From contig NZ_RCVT01000003.1 of assembly GCF_016107325.1 (NCBI RefSeq), positions 248,001 through 312,000 on the forward strand: DNA of 64,000 nucleotides. Reading direction: 5' to 3'. The position numbers and the translations under genes were made by a program. Each line of letters starts with the position of its first letter. Position 1 is the first letter of the stretch. Below the pieces are notes generated by a model, which saw only the letters and a list, made by a program, of their open reading frames with translations, was not told the DNA's origin and made no database searches. This DNA is from Sphingomonas sp. MA1305. Its GTDB lineage: Bacteria > Pseudomonadota > Alphaproteobacteria > Sphingomonadales > Sphingomonadaceae. Of the stretch, positions 8,528-16,937 are shown in pieces.

Positions 8528-8541
8528 TTGATGTGGATCAG
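8528..8541. promoter_or_regulatory. FNR/FixK-like box upstream of katG
   Basis: TTGAT-gtgg-ATCAG differs from the FNR/FixK consensus only at the last base. It would overlap the start point of the EcfG-like promoter just upstream, so a bound regulator could repress that promoter. A second promoter further downstream is also possible. Confidence 0.4.
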
Positions 8542-8624
8542 GTTCGCCTGTCGCATGCCGGGTCGTCCGCATCGTCCGGCTGCGCGCCTGTTCCGCGCCA
8601 TGAGCGATGCCGGAGCGTGCCTCG

Positions 8625-10898
8625 ATGAATGATTACAAGAATGTCCTCGCCGGTAAGTGCCCGTTCGGCGGCGACCGCATCGGCGGGGCGCAGACCAGCA
8701 AGCCGACGTTGCAGGACTGGTACCCGAACCGGCTGCGGGTCGAGCAGCTCCACCGCAACGGTCCGCGCGCCAATCCGCTGGGTGAGGACTTTGACTATAA
8801 GGCAGCGTTCGAGGCGATCGACCTCCAAGCGCTGAAGGCGGAGATCAAGGCGTTCCTGACCAGCTCGGTGGCCTGGTGGCCGTCCGACTATGGCAATTAC
8901 GGGCCGCAGATGATCCGCATGGCGTGGCATTCCGCCGGCACCTATCGCATCGCCGACGGCCGCGGCGGCGCCGGCGAGGCGATGCAGCGCTTTGCCCCGA
9001 TCGACAGCTGGTGGGACAATGGCAACACCGACAAGTCGCGCCGGCTGATCTGGCCGATCAAGCAGAAATATGGCGCTGCCCTGTCCTGGGCAGACCTGAT
9101 GGTGCTGACCGGCAATTGTGCGCTGGAGATCATGGGCTTCCCGACCTACGGCTTCGCCGGCGGCCGCCACGACGCCTGGGAAGCGGACGACGCGACCTAT
9201 TGGGGGCCCGAACATGTCGACATGACGACGGTGAAGTCGTTCGATGAGATGGTGAACCGCGACAAGCGCTGGCGCGGGCGGAACGGCGACGCCGACTATG
9301 ACTTGGAACAGCCACTCGCCGCGACGCACCAGGCACTGATCTACGTCAATCCGGAAGGACCCTATGCCAGCGGCGACCCGATGGCATCGGCGCGCGACAT
9401 CCGCGTCGCCTTCACCCGCATGGCGATGAACGACGAGGAAACGGTCGCGCTGATCGCCGGCGGCCATGCGTTCGGCAAGAGCCACGGGATGGTCAAGGCC
9501 GACCGCATCGGCGCGCCGCCGGAGATGGCGCCGATCGAGCAGATGGGCCTCGGCTGGCACAATCCGGAGGGCACCGGCGCCGGCGAATTCACCATGACCA
9601 ACGGCATCGAGGGCAGTTGGACGCCGGATCCGACGACCTGGGACAACAGCTATCTGGAAAACCTGTTCAGGTTCGAATGGGAGCAGACGCGCAGCCCTGC
9701 CGGCGCGCTGCAGTGGACGCCGGTCGACAAGGACGCGCCGCACACGCCCGACGCGCATATCGCGGGCAAGACGCATCCGCTGATGATGATGACCAGCGAC
9801 ATCGCATTGAAGGTCGACCCGGTCTATCGCCCGATCTGTGAGCGGTTCCTGCATGATTTCGACTATTTTACCGAGCAATTCTCCAAGGCCTGGTACAAGC
9901 TGACGCACCGCGACATGGGTCCGAAGGAGCGCTACCTGGGCGAGGAACGGACGATCGAGGACGACCTGCTGTGGCAGGACCCGATCCCGCCGGTGAACCA
10001 TCCGCTGATCGGCGATGCCGACATCGCGGCGCTGAAGCAGGCGATTTGGGCGGCCGGCCATTCGGTGTCGGACCTGGCCTATACCGCCTTCTCCGCCGCC
10101 TCGACCTTCCGCCACAGCGACAAGCGCGGCGGCGCCAACGGTGCACGCATCGCGCTGGCGCCACAGAAGGATTGGGCGATCAACGCGCGCACCCGGCCGG
10201 TGGTCGACAGCCTGAAGGCGATTGCCGCGGACTTCGCCGATCGCGCCGGCGGCGGCAAGGCGGTGTCGCTCGCCGATCTGATCGTGCTGGCCGGCTGCGC
10301 CGCGGTGGAGAAGGCGGCATCGGATGCCGGGAACAGCGTCACGGTGCCGTTCGTGCCGGGCCGCATGGACACGACCGATGCGCTGACCGACGCCGACAGC
10401 TTCGAGTGGCTGCGGCCGGTGGTCGACGGCTTCCGCAACTATGTCGATCCCGCCTTCGACGAGGTCAACGTCGCCCATCTGTCGCCCGAGCAAATGTTCC
10501 TCGACCGCGCCGATTTGCTGTCGCTGTCGGCACCCGAATGGGTCGTGCTGACCGGCGGTCTTCGGGCGTTAGGCCTGAACTGGGACGGCTCGCGCCGCGG
10601 GCAGTTCACCGACCGGGTCGGCACATTGACCAACGATTTCTTCACCGTGCTGACCAGCATGGATTACGATTGGAAGAAGGCGGACGAGGGCGGCATGACC
10701 TTCCATCTGATCGCCCGCGACGGTGGCGAAACCCGGTTCGAGGCAAGCCGCTGCGACCTTATCTTCGGCGCCAACTCGCAATTGCGTGCGGTCGCGGAAG
10801 TTTATGCCGCGGCGGACGGTCAGGCCCGCTTCGTTCGCGACTTCGTCAAAGTGTGGGACAAGGTGATGATGCTCGATCGCTACGACGTGCATCAGTGA
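8625..10898 (+). CDS. katG: Catalase-peroxidase KatG
   Basis: This 757-residue bifunctional heme enzyme degrades H2O2 by catalase and peroxidase reactions. The distal site Arg98-Trp101-His102 is in [11 protein letters not shown]. Tyr240 (YVNPEGPY) and Met266 complete the Trp-Tyr-Met cross-link, with the same spacing as in mycobacterial KatG. The proximal heme ligand is His281 in [12 protein letters not shown]. Both tandem peroxidase-like domains are present. The ATG at 8625 has GGAG upstream; an earlier in-frame ATG at 8607 would add six residues. No oxyR lies next to it. A hairpin follows the stop. Confidence 0.97.
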   Translation: MNDYKNVLAGKCPFGGDRIGGAQTSKPTLQDWYPNRLRVEQLHRNGPRANPLGEDFDYKAAFEAIDLQALKAEIKAFLTSSVAWWPSDYGNYGPQMIRMAWHSAGTYRIADGRGGAGEAMQRFAPIDSWWDNGNTDKSRRLIWPIKQKYGAALSWADLMVLTGNCALEIMGFPTYGFAGGRHDAWEADDATYWGPEHVDMTTVKSFDEMVNRDKRWRGRNGDADYDLEQPLAATHQALIYVNPEGPYASGDPMASARDIRVAFTRMAMNDEETVALIAGGHAFGKSHGMVKADRIGAPPEMAPIEQMGLGWHNPEGTGAGEFTMTNGIEGSWTPDPTTWDNSYLENLFRFEWEQTRSPAGALQWTPVDKDAPHTPDAHIAGKTHPLMMMTSDIALKVDPVYRPICERFLHDFDYFTEQFSKAWYKLTHRDMGPKERYLGEERTIEDDLLWQDPIPPVNHPLIGDADIAALKQAIWAAGHSVSDLAYTAFSAASTFRHSDKRGGANGARIALAPQKDWAINARTRPVVDSLKAIAADFADRAGGGKAVSLADLIVLAGCAAVEKAASDAGNSVTVPFVPGRMDTTDALTDADSFEWLRPVVDGFRNYVDPAFDEVNVAHLSPEQMFLDRADLLSLSAPEWVVLTGGLRALGLNWDGSRRGQFTDRVGTLTNDFFTVLTSMDYDWKKADEGGMTFHLIARDGGETRFEASRCDLIFGANSQLRAVAEVYAAADGQARFVRDFVKVWDKVMMLDRYDVHQ

Positions 10899-10939
10899 TC
10901 GCCGCAGGCCGATCGGGGTCAGTACGGTTCAGTACAGGG

Positions 10940-10968
10940 CCCGAAGCGGTTTTATTAATCGCTTCGGG
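10940..10968 (+). terminator. Hairpin downstream of katG
   Basis: CCCGAAGCG and CGCTTCGGG form a perfect 9-bp stem around an AT-rich 11-nt loop, 42 nt after the katG stop. There is no trailing T run, so it may be a weak terminator or an RNA-stabilising structure. A short direct repeat (CAGTAC at 10920 and 10930) precedes it. Confidence 0.45.
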
Positions 10969-11062
10969 ACCATCGGTGTGACGGCATCCCAGGCGGAGCT
11001 GGCCGGTCGTCGACGGCGCCGGCCGCTGCCGGCGATCGGGTTGTCGTGTACGAGGTGGCAAA

Positions 11063-11449
11063 GTGTCTCGCGAGTTCTATGACATTGCGTTCGACGAGCC
11101 GGCGGCCCTGCTGACCATCACGGCACGCGGCTTCTGGACGATCCCGGTGGTCAGCAAGTTCACTGCCGAGGTGTTGGCGCGCGGGACCGCGCTGCGGCTG
11201 CGCCATGGCGCATTCTGCACCCTCGCCGACCTGCGCCAGTCTACGGTGCACACCGGCCCGGTCGTCGACCTGCTGACCCTGTTCATGCCCAAGGCGATGA
11301 AGGTCACGTCCGCCCCGGTCGCAGCGGTGGCATCGTCCAGCCTCGCGAAGCTGCAGACCGAACGGTATCTCATCGGCGACAATTGCCGCACCTTCCTGTC
11401 GATCGATGAGGCTAGGGCGTGGATGCAGCAACGCTGGGCCGACCGATGA
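11063..11449 (+). CDS. Hypothetical protein, SpoIIAA/STAS-like
   Basis: This 128-residue soluble protein has no signal peptide or membrane segment. The GTG at 11063 has a GAGG ribosome site. The pattern is an N-terminal strand pair ([20 protein letters not shown]), a helix, a central strand with FCTLADLRQ, a later hydrophobic helix region, and a C-terminal [13 protein letters not shown]. It resembles small SpoIIAA/STAS-like domains that act as regulatory adaptors. The stop overlaps the next start by ATGA, so it is translationally coupled to a PAS-chemoreceptor-like protein and may be its partner. No specific function can be assigned. Confidence 0.6.
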   Translation: MSREFYDIAFDEPAALLTITARGFWTIPVVSKFTAEVLARGTALRLRHGAFCTLADLRQSTVHTGPVVDLLTLFMPKAMKVTSAPVAAVASSSLAKLQTERYLIGDNCRTFLSIDEARAWMQQRWADR

Positions 11450-12096
11450 CGGCCATGATCGGACACTATGGCACCGCGGCGATGGACGCGGCGGCACAGC
11501 TTGCGGCGGTCATGGCGCATATCCGCCAGGGTGTCGTCGTCTATGACGGCGACGAGACCATCCTGCTGATCAATCCGCACGTCAGTGGCATATTCGGCTT
11601 CGCCGACGACGCGATCGCGGCTGGATCGACGCTGCCCGAATATATCGCCTGCGTCGGTCGCGCGGTCGGTTGGCCTCCGGAACGGATCATGCGCGTGCTC
11701 GCCAACCATCGCGCCTGGGCGGCCGAGGGGGCGGCGCAGCGGCTGGACCATCATTTCGACGACGGCAAGGTGTTCGAGATCACCTTCGATCCGCTAGCGT
11801 CGGGCGGTGCGGTGCTCACCTTCCTCGACGTCACGGACCAACGGACGATGCAGCGGATCGGCGAGCGGCGTGACACGCTGATCCGGCAGTCGGGCGCGAT
11901 GCTCGCCTCCGTGGGTAAGATCGCGACCGAGACGCGCATCCTCGCCTTCAATGCAAGCATCGAGGCCGCCAGATTGGGAGAGGCGGGCAGGGGCTTTGCG
12001 GTGATCGCCGAGGAGGTGCGCAACCTGTCCCGCCAAACATCGGCAGTGCTGGTCGAGCTGGCCAGGGCGAATGAGGACTCGCTCAGCCTGATATGA
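11446..12096 (+). CDS. PAS domain with minimal chemoreceptor signalling tip
   Basis: This is a 216-residue soluble protein. Residues about 20-130 form a PAS domain ([18 protein letters not shown] at the start, [11 protein letters not shown] at the end). Residues about 150-210 match the hairpin tip of methyl-accepting proteins ([19 protein letters not shown], then [14 protein letters not shown]), where CheA and CheW bind. The long coiled-coil arms of a full receptor are missing, and the protein ends 18 residues after that tip motif. The start overlaps the preceding stop. It could tune a CheA-type kinase from the cytoplasm, or be a shortened remnant; the intact frame and tip favour a working protein. 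Confidence 0.75.
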   Translation: MTAMIGHYGTAAMDAAAQLAAVMAHIRQGVVVYDGDETILLINPHVSGIFGFADDAIAAGSTLPEYIACVGRAVGWPPERIMRVLANHRAWAAEGAAQRLDHHFDDGKVFEITFDPLASGGAVLTFLDVTDQRTMQRIGERRDTLIRQSGAMLASVGKIATETRILAFNASIEAARLGEAGRGFAVIAEEVRNLSRQTSAVLVELARANEDSLSLI

Positions 12097-12234
12097 CGCC
12101 GGGTGGCGGTTGCGCGACATTATCGCACGATTGGTTGACTTGGCCGACGCCGTGCCGGACAAGGCGAGATACCCCGCGATCGCAACGCGCACGGCGCTGA
12201 TCCGATCTGCCACGGCGATCGGTCCCGGTCTTCC

Positions 12235-12259
12235 GGAACTTCCATCAATGATCGACGTT
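12235..12259 (+). promoter_or_regulatory. Predicted EcfG promoter upstream of LOV kinase 1
   Basis: GGAAC, a 16-nt spacer and CGTT match the EcfG consensus completely. It lies in the 291-nt gap before the LOV hybrid kinase, and transcription would begin near 12266. Nothing else convincing was seen in this gap. Confidence 0.6.
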
Positions 12260-12387
12260 ATCGGCCTAACGGCCGGCGCTTCGGGGCATGCCTTTCTCTA
12301 GCGCCTGGATCCCATTTGGCCGACGCAACACCCGAAACCCCCCGAGGGGGGCCGCCGCCTCATCTGTCCGGGGCGGCGAATCACGAC

Positions 12388-13962
12388 ATGTCGGACGACA
12401 GCAACAGCATCTTCTTCGCGGCGGTGAAGACGACGCGCATGCCGATGATCGTCACCGATCCCAACTTGCCCGACAATCCGATCGTCTTCGCCAATCCCGC
12501 TTTCATGAACATGACCGGCTATGGCTGGGACGAACTGATCGGCCGCAACTGCCGGCTGTTGCAGGGTCGGGATACCGATCCGGACACGATCAGCGAATTG
12601 CGCCGCTCGATCGCGCAGCGCCGCGAAACCGCGGTGGAGATCCTCAATTACAAGAAGAACGGCGCCGCCTTCTGGAACGCGCTGTTCATGTCGCCGGTCT
12701 TCGACAGCAACGGCAAGCTGATCTATTATTTCGGCTCGCAGCTGGACGTGACACGGCGGCGTGACGCGGAAGAGGGGCTGCGCCAGGCGCAGAAGATGGA
12801 GGCGGTCGGCCAGCTGACCGGCGGCATCGCGCACGACTTCAACAACCTGCTCACCGTCATCCAGGGGTTCGCCGACGTCGTCCTCAACAACATGGAACGT
12901 AGCGGCAGCGAGTTTGACCGGCAGAAGGGCGCCAAGTCGATGCGCGCCATCCTGCAGGCGTCGGAACGCGGCGCGACGCTGACCCAGCAGCTGCTCGCCT
13001 TTTCGCGCAAGCAGAAGCTGCAGGGCCGGATCGTCAACCTCGTCGACATGGTCGACGATCTGCGCCCGCTGATCGAGCGCACGGCGGGTGGCCGCGTCGC
13101 GGTGCGCATCGTCCATCAGGAAACGACCTGCAATGCGCGGATAGATCCAACCCAGGCCGAACTGGCCATCATCAACATCCTGATCAACGCGCGCGACGCG
13201 ATGCCCGACGGTGGCAAGGTGACGATCGAGGTGAGCAATCGCTCGGTCGAGGGCGGCGACAAGGGGTTCGGCGAGCTGGAACCCGGCAGCTACGTCATGG
13301 TGACCATCTCCGACGAGGGCACCGGCATGTCGCCGGAAGTGCTGGCGCGGGTGACCGAGCCCTTCTTCACGACGAAGGACCAGGGCAAGGGCACGGGCCT
13401 CGGCCTGTCGATGGTCTATGGCTTCATGAAGCAATCCGGCGGCGCCCTGCGCATCTATTCGGAAGAGGGGCATGGCACCACGGTGCGGATGCTCTTTCCC
13501 TGCGACAATGCCGCGGTCGAGCCGCAGGGATCGCAGCCGTCGCGTCCGCTGGCCGCCGACAAGCGCGGCAACGAGACGGTGCTGGTGGTCGAGGATCAGG
13601 TCGACGTCGGCGATTATGCCGAAACCGTGCTGACCGAATTCGGCTACACCGTGTTGCGGGCCGAAAATGCCAGCGAGGCGCTGGAGCTGCTTGACGGCGC
13701 GGGCAAGATCGACCTGCTGTTCAGCGACCTGATCATGCCGGGCGGCATGAACGGCGTGATGCTGGCACGCGAGGTGAAGCGCCGGCGGCCGAACATGAAT
13801 GTGCTGCTCACCACCGGTTACGCCGAATCCTCGATCGAGCGGGTCGACGCGCGCGGGGCGGAATTCGAACTGATCCAGAAGCCGTACAAGCGCACCGAGC
13901 TGGCGACCAAGGTCCGGCTGGTGATCGACGGCCCGACCGGCGTCGGCACGCACGGCGCCTAA
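12388..13962 (+). CDS. LOV-domain hybrid histidine kinase with receiver domain
   Basis: This is a 524-residue cytoplasmic blue-light-type sensor. The LOV domain covers residues about 10-125, with the flavin-binding cysteine Cys55 in GRNCRLLQG. A HisKA domain follows with phospho-acceptor His149 (GGIAHDFNNLL), then an HATPase with NARDAMPDGG, DEGTGM and GKGTGLGLSM. A C-terminal receiver carries Asp447 in LLFSDLIMPGG. The layout matches LOV-HK-REC proteins of Caulobacter and Pseudomonas type. The ATG at 12388 is preferred; a TTG at 12316 would add 24 residues. A perfect EcfG promoter lies upstream, suggesting that it belongs to the general stress response. Confidence 0.92.
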   Translation: MSDDSNSIFFAAVKTTRMPMIVTDPNLPDNPIVFANPAFMNMTGYGWDELIGRNCRLLQGRDTDPDTISELRRSIAQRRETAVEILNYKKNGAAFWNALFMSPVFDSNGKLIYYFGSQLDVTRRRDAEEGLRQAQKMEAVGQLTGGIAHDFNNLLTVIQGFADVVLNNMERSGSEFDRQKGAKSMRAILQASERGATLTQQLLAFSRKQKLQGRIVNLVDMVDDLRPLIERTAGGRVAVRIVHQETTCNARIDPTQAELAIINILINARDAMPDGGKVTIEVSNRSVEGGDKGFGELEPGSYVMVTISDEGTGMSPEVLARVTEPFFTTKDQGKGTGLGLSMVYGFMKQSGGALRIYSEEGHGTTVRMLFPCDNAAVEPQGSQPSRPLAADKRGNETVLVVEDQVDVGDYAETVLTEFGYTVLRAENASEALELLDGAGKIDLLFSDLIMPGGMNGVMLAREVKRRRPNMNVLLTTGYAESSIERVDARGAEFELIQKPYKRTELATKVRLVIDGPTGVGTHGA

Positions 13963-13975
13963 CGACGAGGGGACC

Positions 13976-14140
13976 ATGGAAAGCTATTATCGCGATCAGG
14001 CGGCGAGCTGCGCCGCACAGGCGGACGCCGCGACGCTGCCCAATGTCGAGGCGCGGTTGCGCCGGTCGGAGGCGGTGTGGACGGCGATGGCCGACCGGGC
14101 CGCGCGGCACGCCGAGATCAAGACGACCGGGCGGCCGTGA
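13976..14140 (+). CDS. Small hypothetical protein, 54 residues
   Basis: This short frame begins 13 nt after the LOV hybrid kinase stop with a good GAGGGG ribosome site and an ATG. The product starts MESYYRDQAA, is rich in Ala and Arg, and is predicted helical with no membrane segment. It resembles the short YYRxxA-type hypothetical proteins common in alphaproteobacteria, often near sensor genes. It is probably co-transcribed with the kinase. The function is unknown. Confidence 0.55.
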   Translation: MESYYRDQAASCAAQADAATLPNVEARLRRSEAVWTAMADRAARHAEIKTTGRP

Positions 14141-14157
14141 TCCACCGGTTTGAATTT

Positions 14158-14171
14158 GTGATCCAGATCAA
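14158..14171. promoter_or_regulatory. FNR/FixK-like box upstream of LOV kinase 2
   Basis: GTGAT-ccag-ATCAA matches nine of ten FNR/FixK half-site positions. It ends 16 nt before the TTG start of the next gene, a position that suits repression better than activation unless the true start is further downstream. Confidence 0.35.
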
Positions 14172-14187
14172 TTAGCGTGTTCCTGCT

Positions 14188-15678
14188 TTGGACCCTGCTG
14201 CTGTAGATTTCCCTCCCGTCCGTTCGTTCGTGCCGTCGCCGGAGGTTCAGGCGGCGATCGACGGCTATGCGCGCGGCCTGGACGCATGCGATCCGATGCA
14301 GGTCGGGTTCAACATGACGCCGGTGGCGATGGTGGTCAGCGATCCGACGCTGCCGGACTGCCCGCTGATCTACGTCAACGCCGCGTTCGAACGGCTGACC
14401 GGCTTCCCGGCGAGCGAGATCCTAGGGCGCAACTGCCGTTTCATGCAGGGGCCGCTGACCGATCCCGACGATGTTGCCCGGCTGCGTGCGGCGATCGCGC
14501 AACGCGAGCCGATCCAGCTCGACCTGCTCAACCACCGCCGCGACGGCACGCCGTTCTGGAACCGGCTGATGGTGGCGCCGGTGTTCTGCGATGACGGCGC
14601 GCTACGCTATTTCGTCGCCTCGCAGATCGACGTGACGGTCGAACGGCATCGCGTCACTCAGCTCGAGCGCGACCGCGAGGCGCTGGCGGCGGAGATCGCC
14701 CAGCGCGACGCCGATCTCGCCACCAACAATGCGCGGCTGCAACTGGCGCTGCGGGCCGGCTCGCTCGGCATGTGGTCGGTGGACCTGCCCGATCTCACGC
14801 TCCACGCCTCGGCCGGCTGCAAGCGTATCTTCGGCCGCCCGCCGGGCGAGGATTTCACCTATGACGCCTTGCTCGACGCCATCCATCCCGACGATCTGCC
14901 GCGGATGCAGGCGGCGTTGCGCCGGTCGCTCGACACGGGCGAATTCTATCAGCTCGAATATCGCATCCTCACCCCCGACGGGGAGCAGCGCTGGGTCGCG
15001 ATTCAGGGCGAGATGCAATATCGCGCCGACGGGTCGCCGCTGTCGATGACCGGCTTCTCCACCGACATCTCGCAGCGCAAGTTCGCCGAGGAGCATCGGG
15101 CCGTGCTTGCCCGCGAACTGACCCACCGCGTCAAGAATTCGCTCGCGACGGTCAATGCCGTGGTCAGCCAGACGTTGCGCGACGCGACCTCGCTGGCGGA
15201 TGCGGCGGCCAGCGTGTCGGGGCGGATCGCCAGCCTCGGCGCGGCGCAGGAACTGCTGATCCAGGACGAGGTCGAGGGGGCGGCGATCGACGACATCGTG
15301 CGGCGCGCGCTGCTGCCGTTCATGGCCCGCGACGGCAGTCGCTTTGCGATCGCGGGGCCATCGGTGCGGCTGTCGCCCGAGATCACGCTGGCGCTGAGCA
15401 TGGCGCTGCACGAGCTCGCCACCAATGCGGTCAAATATGGCGCGCTCTCGGTGCCGGACGGCAAGGTGAGCATCGCCTGGGCGATCGAGACGGCCGACGG
15501 CGAACGGCGCCTGTGCTTCCGCTGGCAGGAGCAGGGTGGTCCGCCGGTGACGCCGCCGACGCGCACCGGTTTCGGCACGCGGATGATCGAACGGATGCTA
15601 CACCGGCATGTCCGCGGCGGCGCCGTGATCCGCTACCCCGCGACCGGCGTGTTGTTCGAGATCGAGACCACGATCTAG
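14188..15678 (+). CDS. LOV-PAS sensor kinase of the HWE/HisKA_2 class (copy 2)
   Basis: This 496-residue soluble kinase has a LOV domain (residues about 45-160) with Cys83 in GRNCRFMQG. A coiled-coil linker follows, then a PAS domain with a PAC motif (about 185-300). The HWE-type dimerisation domain has His313 in ELTHRVKNSLA, and the ATPase has ALHELATNAVKYGALS and GFGTRMIERML. HWE kinases often act on PhyR or other single-domain response regulators in the alphaproteobacterial stress response. The start is uncertain: the TTG at 14188 has no clear ribosome site, and a GTG at 14230 is an alternative. An FNR-like box lies just upstream. Confidence 0.9.
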   Translation: MDPAAVDFPPVRSFVPSPEVQAAIDGYARGLDACDPMQVGFNMTPVAMVVSDPTLPDCPLIYVNAAFERLTGFPASEILGRNCRFMQGPLTDPDDVARLRAAIAQREPIQLDLLNHRRDGTPFWNRLMVAPVFCDDGALRYFVASQIDVTVERHRVTQLERDREALAAEIAQRDADLATNNARLQLALRAGSLGMWSVDLPDLTLHASAGCKRIFGRPPGEDFTYDALLDAIHPDDLPRMQAALRRSLDTGEFYQLEYRILTPDGEQRWVAIQGEMQYRADGSPLSMTGFSTDISQRKFAEEHRAVLARELTHRVKNSLATVNAVVSQTLRDATSLADAAASVSGRIASLGAAQELLIQDEVEGAAIDDIVRRALLPFMARDGSRFAIAGPSVRLSPEITLALSMALHELATNAVKYGALSVPDGKVSIAWAIETADGERRLCFRWQEQGGPPVTPPTRTGFGTRMIERMLHRHVRGGAVIRYPATGVLFEIETTI

Positions 15679-15705
15679 CGCAGGGCCGCACGCATTGCGG
15701 CGATC

Positions 15706-15730
15706 GGGACCTTCGCGGCTCGCCGGCGTT
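15706..15730 (+). promoter_or_regulatory. EcfG-like promoter upstream of the TolA-like gene
   Basis: GGGAC, a 16-nt spacer and CGTT match eight of nine EcfG positions. The -10 element ends 8 nt before the ATG at 15739, the same near-leaderless geometry as the GntA-like gene at 6352. Confidence 0.35.
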
Positions 15731-15738
15731 GTGAGGGT

Positions 15739-16308
15739 ATGGCGCGGGCGCTGAAGGTCTTTCGTACGCCGATCGGCTTCCACGACGCCTATGTCGCGGC
15801 GACCAGCCGCAAGGCCGCGCTGGCGGCCTGGGGGGCCGACGTCGACCTGTTCGCACGTGGCGCGGCGGAACAGGTCACCGATCCCGACCTGATCCGCGAG
15901 CCGCTCGCTCAGCCGGGGGTGGTGATCCGCAAGCTGCGCGGTTCGGTCGACGACCATCTCGCCGCCCTGCCGGACACGCCGCGCCGCCCAGCCGCCGCCA
16001 AGAAGGTCGGCGAGGAGGGGGCGCCAGCGAAAGCGAAGGCCCAGCCGAAACCGAAGCACAAGCCGAAACCCAAGCCGCGTCCGAGTCGCGCCGACCTCGA
16101 CGCGGCGGAGCAGGCGATCGCCGACGCCGACGCGCGCTTCGAGGCGGCGCGGCGGGACATCGCCGCGCGCGAGGCGGCGCTGGTCCGGGAGCGGCGCGCG
16201 CTCGACGCCGACCGCGAGCGGGAACGAGCGGCGCTGGAGTCAGGGCGTCACGACCAGGAGGTCGCCTATCGCGAGGCGCTGGCGCGATGGCGGGCGGATC
16301 AGGATTGA
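15739..16308 (+). CDS. TolA-like low-complexity protein of sphingomonads
   Basis: This is a 189-residue protein without a signal peptide. The N-terminal half (residues 1-80) is a compact domain starting MARALKVFRTPIGFHDAYVA and containing AWGADVDLFARGAAE. A Lys-Pro repeat follows (about 95-115). The C-terminal half is a long charged helix rich in Ala, Arg and Glu, and probably a coiled coil. Similar proteins in sphingomonads are named cell envelope biogenesis protein TolA, although real TolA has an N-terminal membrane anchor that this one lacks. The ribosome site is poorly placed, which would fit leaderless expression from the EcfG-like promoter. The function is unproven. Confidence 0.6.
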   Translation: MARALKVFRTPIGFHDAYVAATSRKAALAAWGADVDLFARGAAEQVTDPDLIREPLAQPGVVIRKLRGSVDDHLAALPDTPRRPAAAKKVGEEGAPAKAKAQPKPKHKPKPKPRPSRADLDAAEQAIADADARFEAARRDIAAREAALVRERRALDADRERERAALESGRHDQEVAYREALARWRADQD

Positions 16309-16381
16309 TCGCACTGGCCACGGAGCCAGCGTCCGATCGACCGGTCACGGAACCCGATTGCCGGTCGCGGGTCGAGCAGGG

Positions 16382-16933
16382 ATGAACGCCAGCACCGCAA
16401 CCCTCACCATCAGCCGGGTCATGCGGCCGGGCCACGAAGCGCAATACGACCCCTGGATCGAGCGGCTGATCCGCGATGCGACCGCTGCCCATGGCTTCCG
16501 GTCCGCCATCCGCCTCGATCAGGCCGGCGGCCTGCATCACAGCGTGCTGCAATTCGACGATCGGCAGGCGCTCGACGATTGGCGCGGCAGCGACGCCTTT
16601 GGCAGGCTTGCCGCCGAAGCCGACTCCTTCTCCGTCGGCCTCGCGCAGAGCAAGACGGGCGCGGAGGTCGGCTTCAGCCTGCCGAGCGAAGCGGCGGCGA
16701 AGAAGTGGAAGACGGCGATCGTCACCTGGGTCGGGGTGGTGCCGACGCTGCTCGCGGTCAGCGGGCTGGTCGGCTGGGCGCTACCGTCGTTGCCCCGCGT
16801 GGTGCAGCAGATCGTGTCGTCGATCCTGCTGACCAGCGCGCTGACCTGGCTGATCCTGCCGCGTGTGCGGTCGTGGTCGCGCTTCTGGATGCTGCAGGAT
16901 TCGGACGGTCGTCTGCGCAAGGCGGACGGCTGA
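16382..16933 (+). CDS. ABM-domain protein with two membrane segments
   Basis: This is a 183-residue protein. Residues about 5-95 resemble the antibiotic biosynthesis monooxygenase (ABM) ferredoxin-like fold (ATLTISRVMRPGHEAQYDPW, then a strand with HHSVLQFDD). Two hydrophobic helices follow (about 117-140 and 145-162), then a basic tail. ABM proteins with a membrane tail are common but poorly characterised. The ATG at 16382 follows GAGCAGG. The stop is 4 nt from the convergent antiporter gene. Confidence 0.7.
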   Translation: MNASTATLTISRVMRPGHEAQYDPWIERLIRDATAAHGFRSAIRLDQAGGLHHSVLQFDDRQALDDWRGSDAFGRLAAEADSFSVGLAQSKTGAEVGFSLPSEAAAKKWKTAIVTWVGVVPTLLAVSGLVGWALPSLPRVVQQIVSSILLTSALTWLILPRVRSWSRFWMLQDSDGRLRKADG

Positions 16934-16937
16934 CCCG

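Noticed and set aside
12110..12301. A 63-codon open frame before LOV kinase 1
   Set aside because: It has no ribosome site or recognisable domain and runs through a perfect EcfG promoter. It is more likely leader DNA than a gene.
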